In this document: positions 9,852-20,749 of the stretch, piece after piece
Position numbering within the stretch: the stretch's first letter is position 1
Layout of the letters: every line of letters starts with the position of its first letter
NCBI RefSeq assembly: GCF_003013715.1
Contig: NC_072815.1
Span: 124,001 to 188,000 of the forward strand
Direction of reading: 5' to 3'
DNA length: 64,000 bases
Source of the DNA: Candidozyma auris
Taxonomy: Eukaryota; Ascomycota; Pichiomycetes; Serinales; Metschnikowiaceae
Position numbers and translations under genes: made by a program
The notes under the pieces: generated by a model
What the model was told of the DNA's origin: nothing
The model's input: the letters and a program-made list of their open reading frames with translations, nothing else
The model's database searches: none

Positions 9852-12176
9852 ATGTCCTGGTTTGGAGGCTCTGATCCCATTGCAGAACTTGATGCCAAGA
9901 TTGAAGAGGCTAGCTCAGAAACCATCCCCAATGGGGAAATGGATATTGCTGTAGGCCTTGAAATCACAGATATCATTCGAAGCAAAAAAGTGCCCCCCAA
10001 GAACGCAATGAGATGTTTGAAGAAGAGGTTGACAAAAGTTTACCAGAATCCTAATCTCTTACTCTCAACTTTGAAAGTGATAGACCTTTGTGTGAAAAAT
10101 TGTGGCGCCCATTTCCTAGCGGAAATCAACCAGAAGGAGTTTATCGACTACTTGGTCGATTTCATCTTCAAAGTGCACTACAATACGAAAGATTACAAGG
10201 TTTACTCTTCTGAGGCAAAATATAAGATCGGTAATACCATATTGAAGTATATCAAGGAGTGGAACTTGTGTCTCATGGACGTCACCAAGACGAAGTACTT
10301 GGACAGAGCTTACCAGCTGCTATTGCTGCAAGGATACGATTTTCCGGAAGTCGACAGCCTGCTTCTACAGTCTGCATCAACGTTTGCAGACTCGAGAGCC
10401 CCTCCCGATTGGATCGACGGGAATGAGTGTATGATTTGTTACAATCCTTTCAGTGTGATGAACAGAAAGCACCATTGCCGTGCATGCGGCGGAGTATTTT
10501 GCCAGACCCACTCCAGCAACAACATACCATTGCCTGCGTTGGGAATTCTCCAGCCTGTGAGGGTTTGCGATGACTGCTACCAGATCCACAAGAGTAAGAC
10601 CTCTGACGGCACCAAGAAGAGCACTAGCAGGAAGCCTTTGCCCAAGGAGCCGACAAACCCAGTGGAGAGCGAAGAAGACGAACAGCTTAGAAAGGCTATC
10701 GAGTTGAGCTTGCAGGAATCTCAAGGCTCCTCTACTAATTATGCTCCTCCGCCAACTGCTCCACCTGCACCGAAACCAACAGATTCTAGTGCAGTGTCTG
10801 ACGAAGATATGGACGATGACATGAAAGCAGCGATCGAGGCTTCATTGAAAGAATATAAACAAGAGCAGAGTTATAGACAGCCGGAGCCACTGCTGGGGTA
10901 CTCTCTGTACCCTTCACAACCGTCGGCGTCGAACCACCTGTATTCTGAATCACAGCTGGAATTTTACCAGAATTCTCTTCCATTTGATCCAAATGCATAC
11001 TCCCAGCCCCCAGCGCAGCAAACTCAACCTGAATTTCACCGGCAACAACCTCAGCATACATTCAACCAGACTAATTCAAGTAATCCAATGTTGACAGCGC
11101 AACAAGCACAACCGCAAGGAGAGCTTTCTCCGCAACGAACTCATGTGGAGGATTTGACCGAGGAGGAAGAGGAGCTGATCAATCTCTACTTGCAACTCAT
11201 AAATGGGGTCAAACAAGACAGATCAAAACAGGCGAACATCTTGTATGACCAAGACCTTAACGACTTGCATGCAAGGGTAATCAGATTGAAGCCAAAATTG
11301 AATCGTTCGCTTCGTCTGGCGATCGAAAAACATGACACGTTCATGGAGATGAACAACAAAATCAGCACTATTACTCGTCTATACGACCAGTTTTTGGAAG
11401 ATAAACTCAATCAAGCATACAACAGGCATAGCATCTCGTCGCCCCAATTCAGTCCAGTTCAATCTTATGGCATGCCTCCACAGGGTCCCGGCTCTCAGCC
11501 ATTCCAGGCGTATACTGGTCAATTATCAGGTCAGCACACTGGTCAGCATACCGGTCAACACCCAGCAGCTCCAGTCGATACTTCCCCAATCATGTCTCGT
11601 CAATCTACAGCATCTGGACAGGGAAGTGTCGCTCAGCATACGGGCTCTTACTCCGTGAAACGACAAGGTACCGGCTATCCTCAACAGAACTTCGGTCAAC
11701 CTTATCCTCCACCTCCTTCTCTGAGTATTCCTTATCCTATGGATCTGTCTGCCATGCAAGAGACACCTTCACAGCAAAGTGAAGCTTACGACCATCAATC
11801 CTCAGCGTTTCCAATCACGTCGTTTCCTACATATCCATCCCAGCCTGACTTGGAAAGCGAGGACGTACCTGATGCACCAAAGACCACCAACGGCAGCGCC
11901 ATACAGAACACCGGTTTCTATCCTACAGAGGTACCACTCGATAACAGTGATGGAGAAAGTACCACGAGCGTGGCCAGCAGGTATCCACCTGTTGCTGCCG
12001 GAGAGGGTTTTGAAGTTCAAGAACCTGTGGCCGCACACGAGCATGCCTCTGAAAGGTATCCTACAATTGCACAGATCGAACAGAAAGAGCAAGGAAATAT
12101 CGAAGCTGAAGTGTCCATTCAGCCATCAGAAATCAAGCGGCCAAAGTCTGAACCTGAGCCACTTATCGAATTGTGA
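9852..12176 (+). CDS. VPS27: ESCRT-0 subunit VPS27
   Basis: 774 residues with the full domain order. VHS covers about residues 1-150. A FYVE zinc finger lies at about 183-242, with 'CMICY', the PI3P-binding 'RKHHCRACGG' and 'VCDDCY'. Two ubiquitin-interacting motifs follow, near 277-290 ('QLRKAIELSLQES') and 317-335 ('MKAAIEASLKEY'), with a PTAP motif at about 300 that recruits ESCRT-I through Vps23. A helical HSE1-binding region is near 430-520 and a Gln/Pro-rich tail ends in 'PLIEL', a clathrin-box motif. It sorts ubiquitinated cargo at endosomes into multivesicular bodies. Around 'YTGQLSGQHTGQHTGQHP' the tail has a short QHTG tandem repeat. The ATG at 9852 starts directly in the VHS sequence. 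Confidence 0.97.
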   Translation: MSWFGGSDPIAELDAKIEEASSETIPNGEMDIAVGLEITDIIRSKKVPPKNAMRCLKKRLTKVYQNPNLLLSTLKVIDLCVKNCGAHFLAEINQKEFIDYLVDFIFKVHYNTKDYKVYSSEAKYKIGNTILKYIKEWNLCLMDVTKTKYLDRAYQLLLLQGYDFPEVDSLLLQSASTFADSRAPPDWIDGNECMICYNPFSVMNRKHHCRACGGVFCQTHSSNNIPLPALGILQPVRVCDDCYQIHKSKTSDGTKKSTSRKPLPKEPTNPVESEEDEQLRKAIELSLQESQGSSTNYAPPPTAPPAPKPTDSSAVSDEDMDDDMKAAIEASLKEYKQEQSYRQPEPLLGYSLYPSQPSASNHLYSESQLEFYQNSLPFDPNAYSQPPAQQTQPEFHRQQPQHTFNQTNSSNPMLTAQQAQPQGELSPQRTHVEDLTEEEEELINLYLQLINGVKQDRSKQANILYDQDLNDLHARVIRLKPKLNRSLRLAIEKHDTFMEMNNKISTITRLYDQFLEDKLNQAYNRHSISSPQFSPVQSYGMPPQGPGSQPFQAYTGQLSGQHTGQHTGQHPAAPVDTSPIMSRQSTASGQGSVAQHTGSYSVKRQGTGYPQQNFGQPYPPPPSLSIPYPMDLSAMQETPSQQSEAYDHQSSAFPITSFPTYPSQPDLESEDVPDAPKTTNGSAIQNTGFYPTEVPLDNSDGESTTSVASRYPPVAAGEGFEVQEPVAAHEHASERYPTIAQIEQKEQGNIEAEVSIQPSEIKRPKSEPEPLIEL

Positions 12177-12552
12177 GAAATTTTTCAAACAGTTTTCGCT
12201 GCCTATGCTGCAATTCAAGCTTTTGCGAAAGCAAGTCATCTGCTTGTGCCCTGCACACAAGAAGCAGGGCGAGGCGAGGACTCCCAAGGCTTGCGATTTG
12301 CGATCTTTTTGCTCGAGATTTTTCATTCACTATCTTTTCTTCCCACAGAAAAAATTCTTCCACGTACGAGAGCTGCCGCTTGAAGTTCCATACATTGTTT
12401 GACTCACTGATTAAGTGAGCCTATCGCCTTTGAAGAATTTAAGTGATATCGTCCTAAGTGCCCCTTTAGGAGAAACGTCCCTGATACTGCTTTTCGCTAA
12501 GTGTAAGCGCATCAGTTTATAGGAGAAAAAGATAAGCCCCAGCGACAGAGTT
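12177..12552. other. VPS27-SPE1 spacer
   Basis: 376 bp, VPS27 3' region and SPE1 promoter. A CCCCTTTAGGAG stretch near 12460 includes a CCCCT box. The frames seen here are extensions of VPS27 in other phases and are not genes. Confidence 0.5.
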
Positions 12553-13950
12553 ATGGCCCCTGCTATTGATGTTATCCACGATGAAACAGCGTTTTTGAAT
12601 GATGTTGTTAAAAGTCATGAATTTGTTGGTGACAGAATCAAGCCAATAGCTGGTTTCGAGGCCGGTGGGTCTTTGCAAGAATCACTGGCTACCACTGCTT
12701 TATCCAGAAAGCTCGTTGGTGAAGCTCTTGTGGAGCAGATTGGAGGAATCGACCATGAAGTGTGTGATGCTGGTGACGAGGATTCCTTCTTTGTTGCTGA
12801 CTTGGGTGAGGTGTATCGCTCCATGAAGATTTGGAAGCAACAATTGCCTAATGTATTGCCTCATTATGCCGTGAAATGCAACACTGATCACGCTGTAATC
12901 AAGTTGCTTGGCACTTTAGGTGCGAACTTTGACTGTGCTTCCAAAAAGGAGATTGACACTATTTTGAGCTTGGGTTTCGATGGGTCACGGATCGTTTACG
13001 CAAATCCTTGCAAGACGAACTCTTTTATTCGTCACGCAAAGGAGTGTGACGTGAACTTGACCACGGTTGATAATGCACAAGAGTTGCACAAGTTGAAGAG
13101 ACACCACCCAGAGTGCGAGGTGTTGATTAGAATTGCCACCGATGACGAGTCTGCTCAATGCAGATTGTCAACCAAGTTTGGCTGCTCGGTGAGCGCTGCC
13201 ATTGACGAATTGTTGCCCTTGTGCCACGAATTGGGAATCAAAGCCGTTGGTGTGGCTTTCCATGTTGGATCTGGTGCTAAGGACTTTGATTCGATCTACA
13301 AAGCCATCAAGGACTCTCGTGCCGTATTTGACAAGGCACAGGAAATGGGCGCTCCCATGAGAGTATTGGATATTGGTGGTGGCTTCGAAAGGGAGACTTT
13401 TGGAGAATCGTCCGCCATGGTTCGTTACTCATTGGGCAAGTACTTCCCGGAAACGTACACCGAGCAGTTTGGTGTAAAATTCATTGCTGAACCTGGAAGA
13501 TTCATGGTTGCCAATGCTTTCACGTTGGCTTCGCATGTCATAGCTCGCAGAGACTTGGGCAAGGAACAGTACGACATGGAGGCGATGATTTACATCAACG
13601 ATGGCGTGTATGGCAACATGAACTGTATTCTATTTGACCACCAGCACCCAGAAGCACATGTGTTGAAACACAAGGGCAAAATCTACTACGATGGCATGTC
13701 GGCGGATGACGAGGACACGGACATCCAGGGCACGATCCGCCGGTACGCCTTCCTGATTTGGGGTCCCACCTGCGACGGGTTGGACTGTATTTCCACGAGA
13801 AGCGAATTCCCAACCAACATTGACGTTGGCGACTGGTTATACTTCCCCAACTTGGGTGCCTACACACTGGCAGCCACCACGTCGTTCAACGGACTCGGTG
13901 GCCTGGCCACGGTGAAGTATGTTTCTTCGGCCCCCGAGGTTCGCTTGTGA
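12553..13950 (+). CDS. SPE1: Ornithine decarboxylase
   Basis: 465 residues, the usual fungal size. This is a fold-III PLP enzyme: the Schiff-base lysine is in 'HYAVKCNTD' (about residue 108), the phosphate-binding glycine loop in 'DIGGGFE', 'EPGRFMV' follows, and the active-site cysteine supplied across the dimer is in 'WGPTCDGLD' (about 407). It makes putrescine from ornithine, the first step of polyamine synthesis, in the cytosol. In yeasts the enzyme is turned over through antizyme; that gene is not in this window. The N-terminal 60 residues are variable, as in other fungal members. No frameshift or missing key residue is seen. Confidence 0.96.
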   Translation: MAPAIDVIHDETAFLNDVVKSHEFVGDRIKPIAGFEAGGSLQESLATTALSRKLVGEALVEQIGGIDHEVCDAGDEDSFFVADLGEVYRSMKIWKQQLPNVLPHYAVKCNTDHAVIKLLGTLGANFDCASKKEIDTILSLGFDGSRIVYANPCKTNSFIRHAKECDVNLTTVDNAQELHKLKRHHPECEVLIRIATDDESAQCRLSTKFGCSVSAAIDELLPLCHELGIKAVGVAFHVGSGAKDFDSIYKAIKDSRAVFDKAQEMGAPMRVLDIGGGFERETFGESSAMVRYSLGKYFPETYTEQFGVKFIAEPGRFMVANAFTLASHVIARRDLGKEQYDMEAMIYINDGVYGNMNCILFDHQHPEAHVLKHKGKIYYDGMSADDEDTDIQGTIRRYAFLIWGPTCDGLDCISTRSEFPTNIDVGDWLYFPNLGAYTLAATTSFNGLGGLATVKYVSSAPEVRL

Positions 13951-14598
13951 GGCCAAAGGAGAACTTGCAACGCTCCCTCAGACAGTAGTAATGGAATATT
14001 CACCATTGTACTGAGTATTTGTGGGAGTGTAGATACATAGATCGTCAAGTATGATTACTACGATATGACCTTACAATAAAAGACCATATTGAATGTTTTA
14101 GTCATCAATTCCTTTACTGATTTTTTTACCTTTCTCGGTTCTTTTCTCTGTTTCACTTGCACATCTTTGTCCATAATTCCACAGATGTCTGTGAGAAAAA
14201 AGTGTCTAGACCCGTGAGATTTTGCAACCATTTCAACGCACAGCCATAGTTTTTACAGTAAGTAAGGGCAACCAAAAATCCCAAAACCATCAAAAGCACA
14301 ACAAAACAGCCATAACTATCAAAAGTGAAACAGATTTACTGGATCTTACGTATTTTGATCAAACCACACTCACCCGTCCCGATTTGTAAAACCCATCTCT
14401 GAATTGGCTCCCTCAGTGTATTATGGTCAGCGGTAGGCGCAATACAGGAACGCGAGCCCTCACTGAACAGCGAATTTAGACCATCAAGCTCCCGATAGTT
14501 CCAGCCAGATAACTTCCAATTGCTAGTTTGACTTCGCTTGGACTCCCAGCTTAAATTCTAAGTTTATTATTTCAATCCCCCGTTCAAATACCTCTTGC
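13951..14598. other. SPE1-calcineurin spacer
   Basis: 648 bp, AT-rich near 14080-14160, holding the SPE1 3' region and the calcineurin promoter. No gene, RNA gene or clear repeat seen. Confidence 0.5.
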
Positions 14599-16284
14599 AT
14601 GTCCCCCGTCGATAACAAGAAGCAGATCAGCAACGCTCTTTCGGCGTTGGACAAGTCCAACAAGCCCAAAGTAGAAAATCAAAGGCGAGATTTGACTCTT
14701 TATGTAACAGAGGAAGGCGAAGAACTATGCACCACGGAGCGAGTGGTGAAGCTGGTGAAGCCACCAGCGTCCTTCAAGCCGCTGGATGAGCAGGTGTTCT
14801 TGCCCAATGGGATGCCTAACTGTGAATTCATTAAGGACCATTTTTTCAACGAGGGGAGGCTTCAGCACCACCAGGCTTCGAGAATTATTCAGGCAGCCAC
14901 TGAGCTATTGAGCCAGGAACCAAATATGTTGAGCGTGGCTGCACCAGTGACAGTGTGTGGAGACATCCACGGACAATACTATGATCTCATGAAGCTTTTC
15001 GAGGTGGGTGGGGATCCGAAGAATACCAGATATTTATTTTTGGGCGACTACGTGGATAGAGGCTCTTTCTCGATCGAGTGCTTGATTTACTTGTATGCGC
15101 TTAAGTTGACTTACCCAGACACCTTGTGGATGCTCAGGGGAAATCACGAATGCAAGCACTTGACCGATTATTTCACCTTCAAGTCAGAGTGTCTCCATAA
15201 ATACTCCGAGGAGATCTACGAGGAGTGCTTGGCCTCCTTCAATGCGTTGCCCCTTGCGGCGATCATGAACAAGCAGTTTTTCTGTGTCCATGGGGGCATT
15301 TCGCCTGAGCTCAAGCTGTTGGACGATTTGGTTCGCTTGGACAGGTTCAGAGAGCCTCCTACGCGTGGTCTCATGTGTGACTTGCTTTGGGCAGACCCAA
15401 TTGAGGACTACGACGAGGATAACATTGACCAGTCGTTTATGCGTAACACGGTTAGAGGTTGCTCTTACGCTTTCACTTACAAGGCCAGCTGTCAGTTCTT
15501 GGAGCGTACAGGTCTTCTATCGATTATTCGTGCCCACGAAGCACAGGACGCCGGCTATCGAATGTACAAGCGCACGAAAACTATGGGGTTCCCGTCTCTT
15601 TTGACCATGTTCAGTGCGCCCAACTACTTGGATACATATAACAACAAGGCTGCAGTGCTCAAGTATGAGAACAACGTGATGAACATCCGCCAGTTCAACG
15701 CTTCCCCGCATCCTTACTGGTTGCCTCACTTTATGGATGTCTTTACGTGGTCCCTCCCGTTTGTGGGTGAGAAAATCACCGACATGTTGGTATCCATCTT
15801 GAACATATGCACCGAAGAAGAGCTTGAAGAGTCCAACCTGCTCGATGAGCTTGAACAGAGTTCCCCGATCAAGGCCCACGGCCAAGGGCTCCCCGAATCT
15901 GCTACACAGGTCGTGACGGAATCAGACGACAGCTTGGAAGAGAAGAGACAGGCATTGAGAAACAAGGTTCTTGCCATTGGTCGTGTGGCCAGGATGTATC
16001 AAGTTTTAAGAGAAGAAGCCGAGAACGTGGCTCATTTGAAAAATTTGAACGAGGGCACACTTCCCAAGGGTTCGTTAATGCATGGTCGTGAGGGTTTGGA
16101 GAAGACGATCTCTGATTTTGAAAAGGCTAGAAAGGCAGACTTAGTCAATGAGAAGTTACCTCCAACTAGAGAAGAACTTAAGCAGATGGAAAGCGAGAGA
16201 CAAGCAAAGATCAGAAAGAACATTGAAAGCTCCAGCTCCTCTTCTCCAGTATTTCAAAGGCTCATGAGAAAACTCTCTGGATAA
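14599..16284 (+). CDS. CNA1: Calcineurin A, catalytic subunit
   Basis: 561 residues. All metallophosphatase signatures are present: '[10 protein letters not shown]' (about 121), '[10 protein letters not shown]' (149), '[10 protein letters not shown]' (180) and 'HGGISPELK' (about 231). The calcineurin-B-binding helix follows near 350-380, then the calmodulin-binding segment '[20 protein letters not shown]' (about 454-473) and an autoinhibitory stretch near 515-535 ('[14 protein letters not shown]'). It is the Ca2+/calmodulin-activated phosphatase that dephosphorylates Crz1 and governs stress, azole tolerance and virulence in pathogenic yeasts, and is the target of FK506-FKBP12. Codon 240 is CTG where relatives have Ser or Thr, which supports the serine reading of CTG. 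Some species call the gene CMP1 or CNA1. Confidence 0.97.
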   Translation: MSPVDNKKQISNALSALDKSNKPKVENQRRDLTLYVTEEGEELCTTERVVKLVKPPASFKPLDEQVFLPNGMPNCEFIKDHFFNEGRLQHHQASRIIQAATELLSQEPNMLSVAAPVTVCGDIHGQYYDLMKLFEVGGDPKNTRYLFLGDYVDRGSFSIECLIYLYALKLTYPDTLWMLRGNHECKHLTDYFTFKSECLHKYSEEIYEECLASFNALPLAAIMNKQFFCVHGGISPELKLLDDLVRLDRFREPPTRGLMCDLLWADPIEDYDEDNIDQSFMRNTVRGCSYAFTYKASCQFLERTGLLSIIRAHEAQDAGYRMYKRTKTMGFPSLLTMFSAPNYLDTYNNKAAVLKYENNVMNIRQFNASPHPYWLPHFMDVFTWSLPFVGEKITDMLVSILNICTEEELEESNLLDELEQSSPIKAHGQGLPESATQVVTESDDSLEEKRQALRNKVLAIGRVARMYQVLREEAENVAHLKNLNEGTLPKGSLMHGREGLEKTISDFEKARKADLVNEKLPPTREELKQMESERQAKIRKNIESSSSSSPVFQRLMRKLSG

Positions 16285-16470
16285 TTACACCCGATCTAGG
16301 ATCTGCGATTTGCTATCACGATAAGGTATCTATGCGCGGCTTTCATAGAGGTTGTTTCGCGACATCCACACTAGGAGACGAAAAAAGTCAGAGAGGGAAA
16401 AAAAAAAATAAGTGGTAGACTTATCAAAGCTGACGAAAAGCAAGAGGATACGATAAAGTTTAGTGTCTAT

Positions 16471-17232
16471 ATGGGTGCCCGAGTGCCTCGTGGCATCTTC
16501 ACGTGCCCAAATAGGGAAAACTTGATCACAATGGAAACATTACGCAAGGAGTATCCGGCGGGCTTTGCGACCTTTAGTGGCGATAAGTTCGTGCTCCATG
16601 CTGGCGGGTGCCAATATCGTATTGCATTCAAAGGCAGCCATCTGATTTACTTGCATCCTCAAATTGAGAAGTTCCTGGAACGCACAGTGTCTGTTCTAGT
16701 TCTAGACACCAACTTTATCGTATGGGCACCTACTCTTCGTTTGGGTATAGAAATCCCTTTCGAGTATGGTCTACCGCATCTTTCTGGGGAGGGACAAGAC
16801 GAAGTTCTCGATATCCATCTTAAAGGGAGCGAGCTAATGCATGCTTCTGACGGCAATCTATCTTTGCAAATCAGGCGGGCTAAAGAGCATGAAATCACTC
16901 AGGCAGACATTGAACCTGATTTGAGAGCCATGATGCCGTACGATAGCTCTCTCAAGACAATTCACGCCATGTTCACTCGTTGGCTTCGATTCTACGAGTC
17001 CGCAGATGGAGAAGAGCTCTCCACAGCGGGCGAAACCGGTGTTCTCAGTCTTAGTGAGAACTTTCGCGTTGACGCTGGTGGCGATGCTGATGATCTTGGT
17101 TATGATGAACAGTTCAGTGAGGGCGATGCCGGCATGAACATCTCGCTCGATGTGCAATCTGCCGTGGGCGCTGTGAGAAGACCAAGGGAGGCTGAGGGAG
17201 ATTGCCACGCCAAAACAAGACGACTAGGGTGA
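16471..17232 (+). CDS. LOT5: pICln/LOT5-like protein (Voldacs family)
   Basis: 253 residues. A PH-like N-terminal half shows the family pattern of a short strand segment followed by 'SVLVLDTNFIVWAPTLRLGIEIPFEYGLPHL', the equivalent of the 'LY..ES.L.W......G..I.YP.I..HA' core in pICln, and then a helical and acidic second half. The family includes animal pICln, which helps assemble Sm proteins, and yeast Lot5, a low-temperature-induced protein of unknown role. The symbol is a moderate-confidence assignment from fold pattern and length (yeast Lot5 is about 306). A second in-frame Met at residue 21 is an alternative start. It lies 186 bp after calcineurin A. Confidence 0.55.
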   Translation: MGARVPRGIFTCPNRENLITMETLRKEYPAGFATFSGDKFVLHAGGCQYRIAFKGSHLIYLHPQIEKFLERTVSVLVLDTNFIVWAPTLRLGIEIPFEYGLPHLSGEGQDEVLDIHLKGSELMHASDGNLSLQIRRAKEHEITQADIEPDLRAMMPYDSSLKTIHAMFTRWLRFYESADGEELSTAGETGVLSLSENFRVDAGGDADDLGYDEQFSEGDAGMNISLDVQSAVGAVRRPREAEGDCHAKTRRLG

Positions 17233-17736
17233 AGCAAAATGTGTACGTATAGACTTTCAGTGCTGTGCTGGGTGCGCCTACGGTCCAGGTGGAAGCGTAT
17301 ACCCCTACTAGGTTCTTTTAGCAGCCAATCACAGCACTCAAAAATGCAAGCTTTGAGAGGAAAAGAAGTGTAAATTGAAGACACAGGAAGGACAATAGGA
17401 CGTAGGAAATAACTGACTCGAAGGAATTCTTTTCCATTTGAGCTACTTTAGGTTGGCTTATCTCGAAGTTCCATATCCCGATTCGGAATTACTGGAACAA
17501 CCTCATCCCATAAAAAACCCTGAGGAGCTTCGAAAAAGATATCTGTGAGACACTAGGCCTTCAACATGACTTAATTGGCCTCACTTATATTCCAAAACCC
17601 AGCTGTATCTACCTTCCGGCTCAGCCTTAGCCTTCCCATATATCTCTTCCCCCGGCATACAGGGAAAGAGCACATATGGATCAAGAGCATAAGTGAGACT
17701 TAAAGCCACACGCAGTTGCTCTCTTGAAGCCCCCAA
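17233..17736. other. LOT5-HID1 spacer
   Basis: 504 bp with no supportable gene. I checked it for an upstream HID1 exon carrying Met-Gly and for splice signals and saw none. Confidence 0.5.
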
Positions 17737-20703
17737 ATGAAGCTGGCAGAGGATAAAGTCCAATACAGAGCCCACTTTTTTAAGTTGGGCCAGGGCAGAA
17801 TTGTCGACCAGGACGATGTAAAATTTTGGAACGTTCTCATCGATTCACCCTCCGAAGCCAGCCATTTCTTCGACTTACTTACTGCAAACGATATTCACAC
17901 CATCAGAGACCAGAATTTACCCAACTTTTTGATCCTTGTCAGAATGTTGAGTGCAGAGATTGTAAAGCTCAAGTTCCAAGCAACTGCTAAACGTCAACGG
18001 CTTGTCAATTGCGTTCGCCTCCTAACAAGGCTACTTCCGTTCCTCTTTGAGCTCTCCAATTACACTACAGATATCGAGCCTGAATTGTTCTGGAGCAAGG
18101 AGCTACGTTTAGATAAGTTGTGCTCGAACTCGCTAACGTCGTCGTTATTGCTACGAAGAAAACTGGCCCCAGCAAATCTCGAGCAAGGGCCCTTGGCAGT
18201 GGATTTGATTCATGCGCTTGTGTGTCTTCTATTCGTACCAGGATTCACTGTGGACGGGACGACCCAGGAGAAGTCCAATTCTCTTATATGGGAACCTGGA
18301 ATTGGCATTTCGGGGACATTCAGGCCACCAAATTGCCGTCTAGATTGTAACAGGGTCGATATTCTCAAACTACTCTTAACGTTGACGTGCTCCACATACT
18401 ACATTTCGGCGAAGAACGTGACCACTGAAGGGTCAAGGTTCCTTTCCACCCTTGTATCTACATTGCAAAAGCAAGATCTTGTGCTTTTTCTGTGCAGCCT
18501 TGTTAATCTTGTTTGCCGCTCAGCGAGATTGTCGAATTCCGAGAATGGCATGCTGTTTGCCAATTCGACACTCACAGAACTTCGTCACATTTGTGTGAAC
18601 AACGCATTCCAGTTGCTCGTGTCTATTATTGCATACCCTTTGCCATCTACACATATCGCATTTTTGAAGGATCATTACTTTGGTCCAGATAAACGGCCCT
18701 CCAATAGTATTCGCCTCTTCTTCGGAAAGCTTTCGAAGGAATCAGAAATCTTGTTCCTTGCATCAAACTTTCTCAACTTCTTGAGATATCCTCTCTTCTC
18801 TCTCAAAGACGAAGCAAAACGAAGATATTATAAGTTTGGCCAGCCTTCCGTCTGGGCACTCGAAAGTACCGTCATACTTTGGGAGCTTTTCCAATGCAAC
18901 AGGACATTTGCTGACCAAATAGGCGCCCGCTTCATCCCAAAACTCGTTCCTTACGTCGTGTACCATATTTTTGCCTTTTACGATCAGCCCCAACATTTCA
19001 ACCTTGTCAAAATTATGGCTCACTTCCTTCTTTATATATCGTCAAAGGAGGATAGAGTTCAGATGTTGGTGAAGTCAGAACCATCTATTGAAGCATTTCC
19101 CCAGGAGCTTAAGATGAATGGAGTTGGTAGTATAAGAGACTTCAGCGTGATCAACATATGCCAAGTCTTAATTAATTTATCATCCAGAAGCAATTCTCGA
19201 GACTCGCAACTTCACTCCTTTCTCAGACCCACGCTATTCGAGATTCTCTACAACTTGATCCCAACAGTCTGCGAATCCGTCGAGGCAACTGACATCTCCT
19301 CGAGGGGCATGTCTAATGTGAACCCAAAGGGCGGATTGTCATACAAAGCCTCAAGCGCTGTGACGTCTGTCCTTTTGAAATACTCAGACGAAGCTTTCTT
19401 ATTGGATGACTCAAGCAATCCCTCCATGTTGGCCCTTCTTGTCCGTGCATTATGTTCGTCGGTAATGAAAAACCCTGCAGCTTCACGGATGACATTGTTC
19501 ACGTTCCTCAAAAATGAGAAGGCTTATGACCATATTTGGAATGTCATCTATGGGTTGAAAAATCGAGCTGTCGACGCAAGAGCTCTTGAAGATCTTGACG
19601 AGGAGGAAGAGGATAATTCGATTGCAACTTCTACACCACTGATGCAGAATCAGGTGCCCTTTTCAAGCCCCGGTCATAATAGACATAGCTTTCAGGCCAC
19701 GGGACCTAGATCGCCTTACACAATCTCATCCAATAACACCTCTGTTGATGACGGCTTCACAGAATCCCACAATACTTCGAGAGTGAGTCTTCCTGAAATC
19801 GATCCCCTCACAGCTCTTGTTGAAGAAGAGAAGCTCTTAGCTGCAGCTTTGAGGCCTGACCCACCCACTGGCATGTCTCAGAAATTTAAGGACAAACTCC
19901 CACTTGCCGCTCCCATGAGTCGATCATGGGGTGGCAATGATGCGTTGAGGATAATCATAACCATTATCATCCCTGGATTGAAGTCCGCATTGCAAGAGGT
20001 GTGGGCGAAGAGGGATGAATGTAATTTCGATAGTTTCTTCATCGTCAAACAAATTGAGCATCTTAATTTCGAGGAGGTCATTTACAAAAATAGAAGAGAC
20101 ATCAGTCATGATTTTCTTCCCGACACCCCGATTCATAAGTTAGCGTTCTCGTGGAACCATATGTCTCTCGGATGGTATCTTTCAATAATTCAAAACAACG
20201 GTTTCCGTTCGACAGACAATATCAAATTGTTTATCGGTACAAACAGCACATTGATGAAGAATATATCTTCTTCAATTGCTCTGATTGGCAAAATCGCAAC
20301 CAGCTGGTCTGGACTGTTATGGAGCAATAATCAAGACAACTCCGCAGAACAAGAGTCGATACAGTTTGTCGACCTGAATTCGAACTCTACAAATCCCTTT
20401 GCTTCGACCGCTATTAAGCTATTTAGGGTTGACGATGGAGAGGATAAATCCTTCAATCCTTTCGGTATTAAGCTCAACTCACATAGTAATGGTGGTGTTG
20501 CTGATCTCACCCAATCGCTCTCAAGAAAGCTAGGTGACTTCAGGAACGGAAGCAGAGGAAGCATCGTCAGCATCACATCGGTAAGCCAGGAGGATACCGA
20601 TCGCCCAAAACTTCACCCTCGAAATTCGGTAAGCTCCTTACATTCGCTCAACACTTTAAACCGAACGAGGTCAAACACCCCTAGAAATTCTATTAGCATG
20701 TAA
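17737..20703 (+). CDS. ECM30: HID1/dymeclin-family protein (ECM30-like)
   Basis: 988 residues, mostly helical repeats. The N-terminus aligns position by position with HID1 proteins: a short leader ending in Lys7, then 'VQYRAHFFKL', an acidic 'DQDDVKFWNVL', and 'TIRDQNLPNFLILVRMLSAEI'. Low-complexity linkers appear near 635-690 and in the Ser/Asn-rich C-terminal 100 residues. Relatives (mammalian HID1, S. pombe Ftp105, S. cerevisiae Ecm30) are peripheral Golgi/trans-Golgi proteins in secretory granule or permease trafficking, and Ftp105 anchors the deubiquitinase Ubp5. Residue 2 is Lys, not the Gly that is N-myristoylated in many relatives. Convergent with TSR2: 46 bp between stops. Confidence 0.8.
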   Translation: MKLAEDKVQYRAHFFKLGQGRIVDQDDVKFWNVLIDSPSEASHFFDLLTANDIHTIRDQNLPNFLILVRMLSAEIVKLKFQATAKRQRLVNCVRLLTRLLPFLFELSNYTTDIEPELFWSKELRLDKLCSNSLTSSLLLRRKLAPANLEQGPLAVDLIHALVCLLFVPGFTVDGTTQEKSNSLIWEPGIGISGTFRPPNCRLDCNRVDILKLLLTLTCSTYYISAKNVTTEGSRFLSTLVSTLQKQDLVLFLCSLVNLVCRSARLSNSENGMLFANSTLTELRHICVNNAFQLLVSIIAYPLPSTHIAFLKDHYFGPDKRPSNSIRLFFGKLSKESEILFLASNFLNFLRYPLFSLKDEAKRRYYKFGQPSVWALESTVILWELFQCNRTFADQIGARFIPKLVPYVVYHIFAFYDQPQHFNLVKIMAHFLLYISSKEDRVQMLVKSEPSIEAFPQELKMNGVGSIRDFSVINICQVLINLSSRSNSRDSQLHSFLRPTLFEILYNLIPTVCESVEATDISSRGMSNVNPKGGLSYKASSAVTSVLLKYSDEAFLLDDSSNPSMLALLVRALCSSVMKNPAASRMTLFTFLKNEKAYDHIWNVIYGLKNRAVDARALEDLDEEEEDNSIATSTPLMQNQVPFSSPGHNRHSFQATGPRSPYTISSNNTSVDDGFTESHNTSRVSLPEIDPLTALVEEEKLLAAALRPDPPTGMSQKFKDKLPLAAPMSRSWGGNDALRIIITIIIPGLKSALQEVWAKRDECNFDSFFIVKQIEHLNFEEVIYKNRRDISHDFLPDTPIHKLAFSWNHMSLGWYLSIIQNNGFRSTDNIKLFIGTNSTLMKNISSSIALIGKIATSWSGLLWSNNQDNSAEQESIQFVDLNSNSTNPFASTAIKLFRVDDGEDKSFNPFGIKLNSHSNGGVADLTQSLSRKLGDFRNGSRGSIVSITSVSQEDTDRPKLHPRNSVSSLHSLNTLNRTRSNTPRNSISM

Positions 20704-20749
20704 AATTAAGTCATCTTGAGACCCTTTTGATAGAACGTATATATAATTA

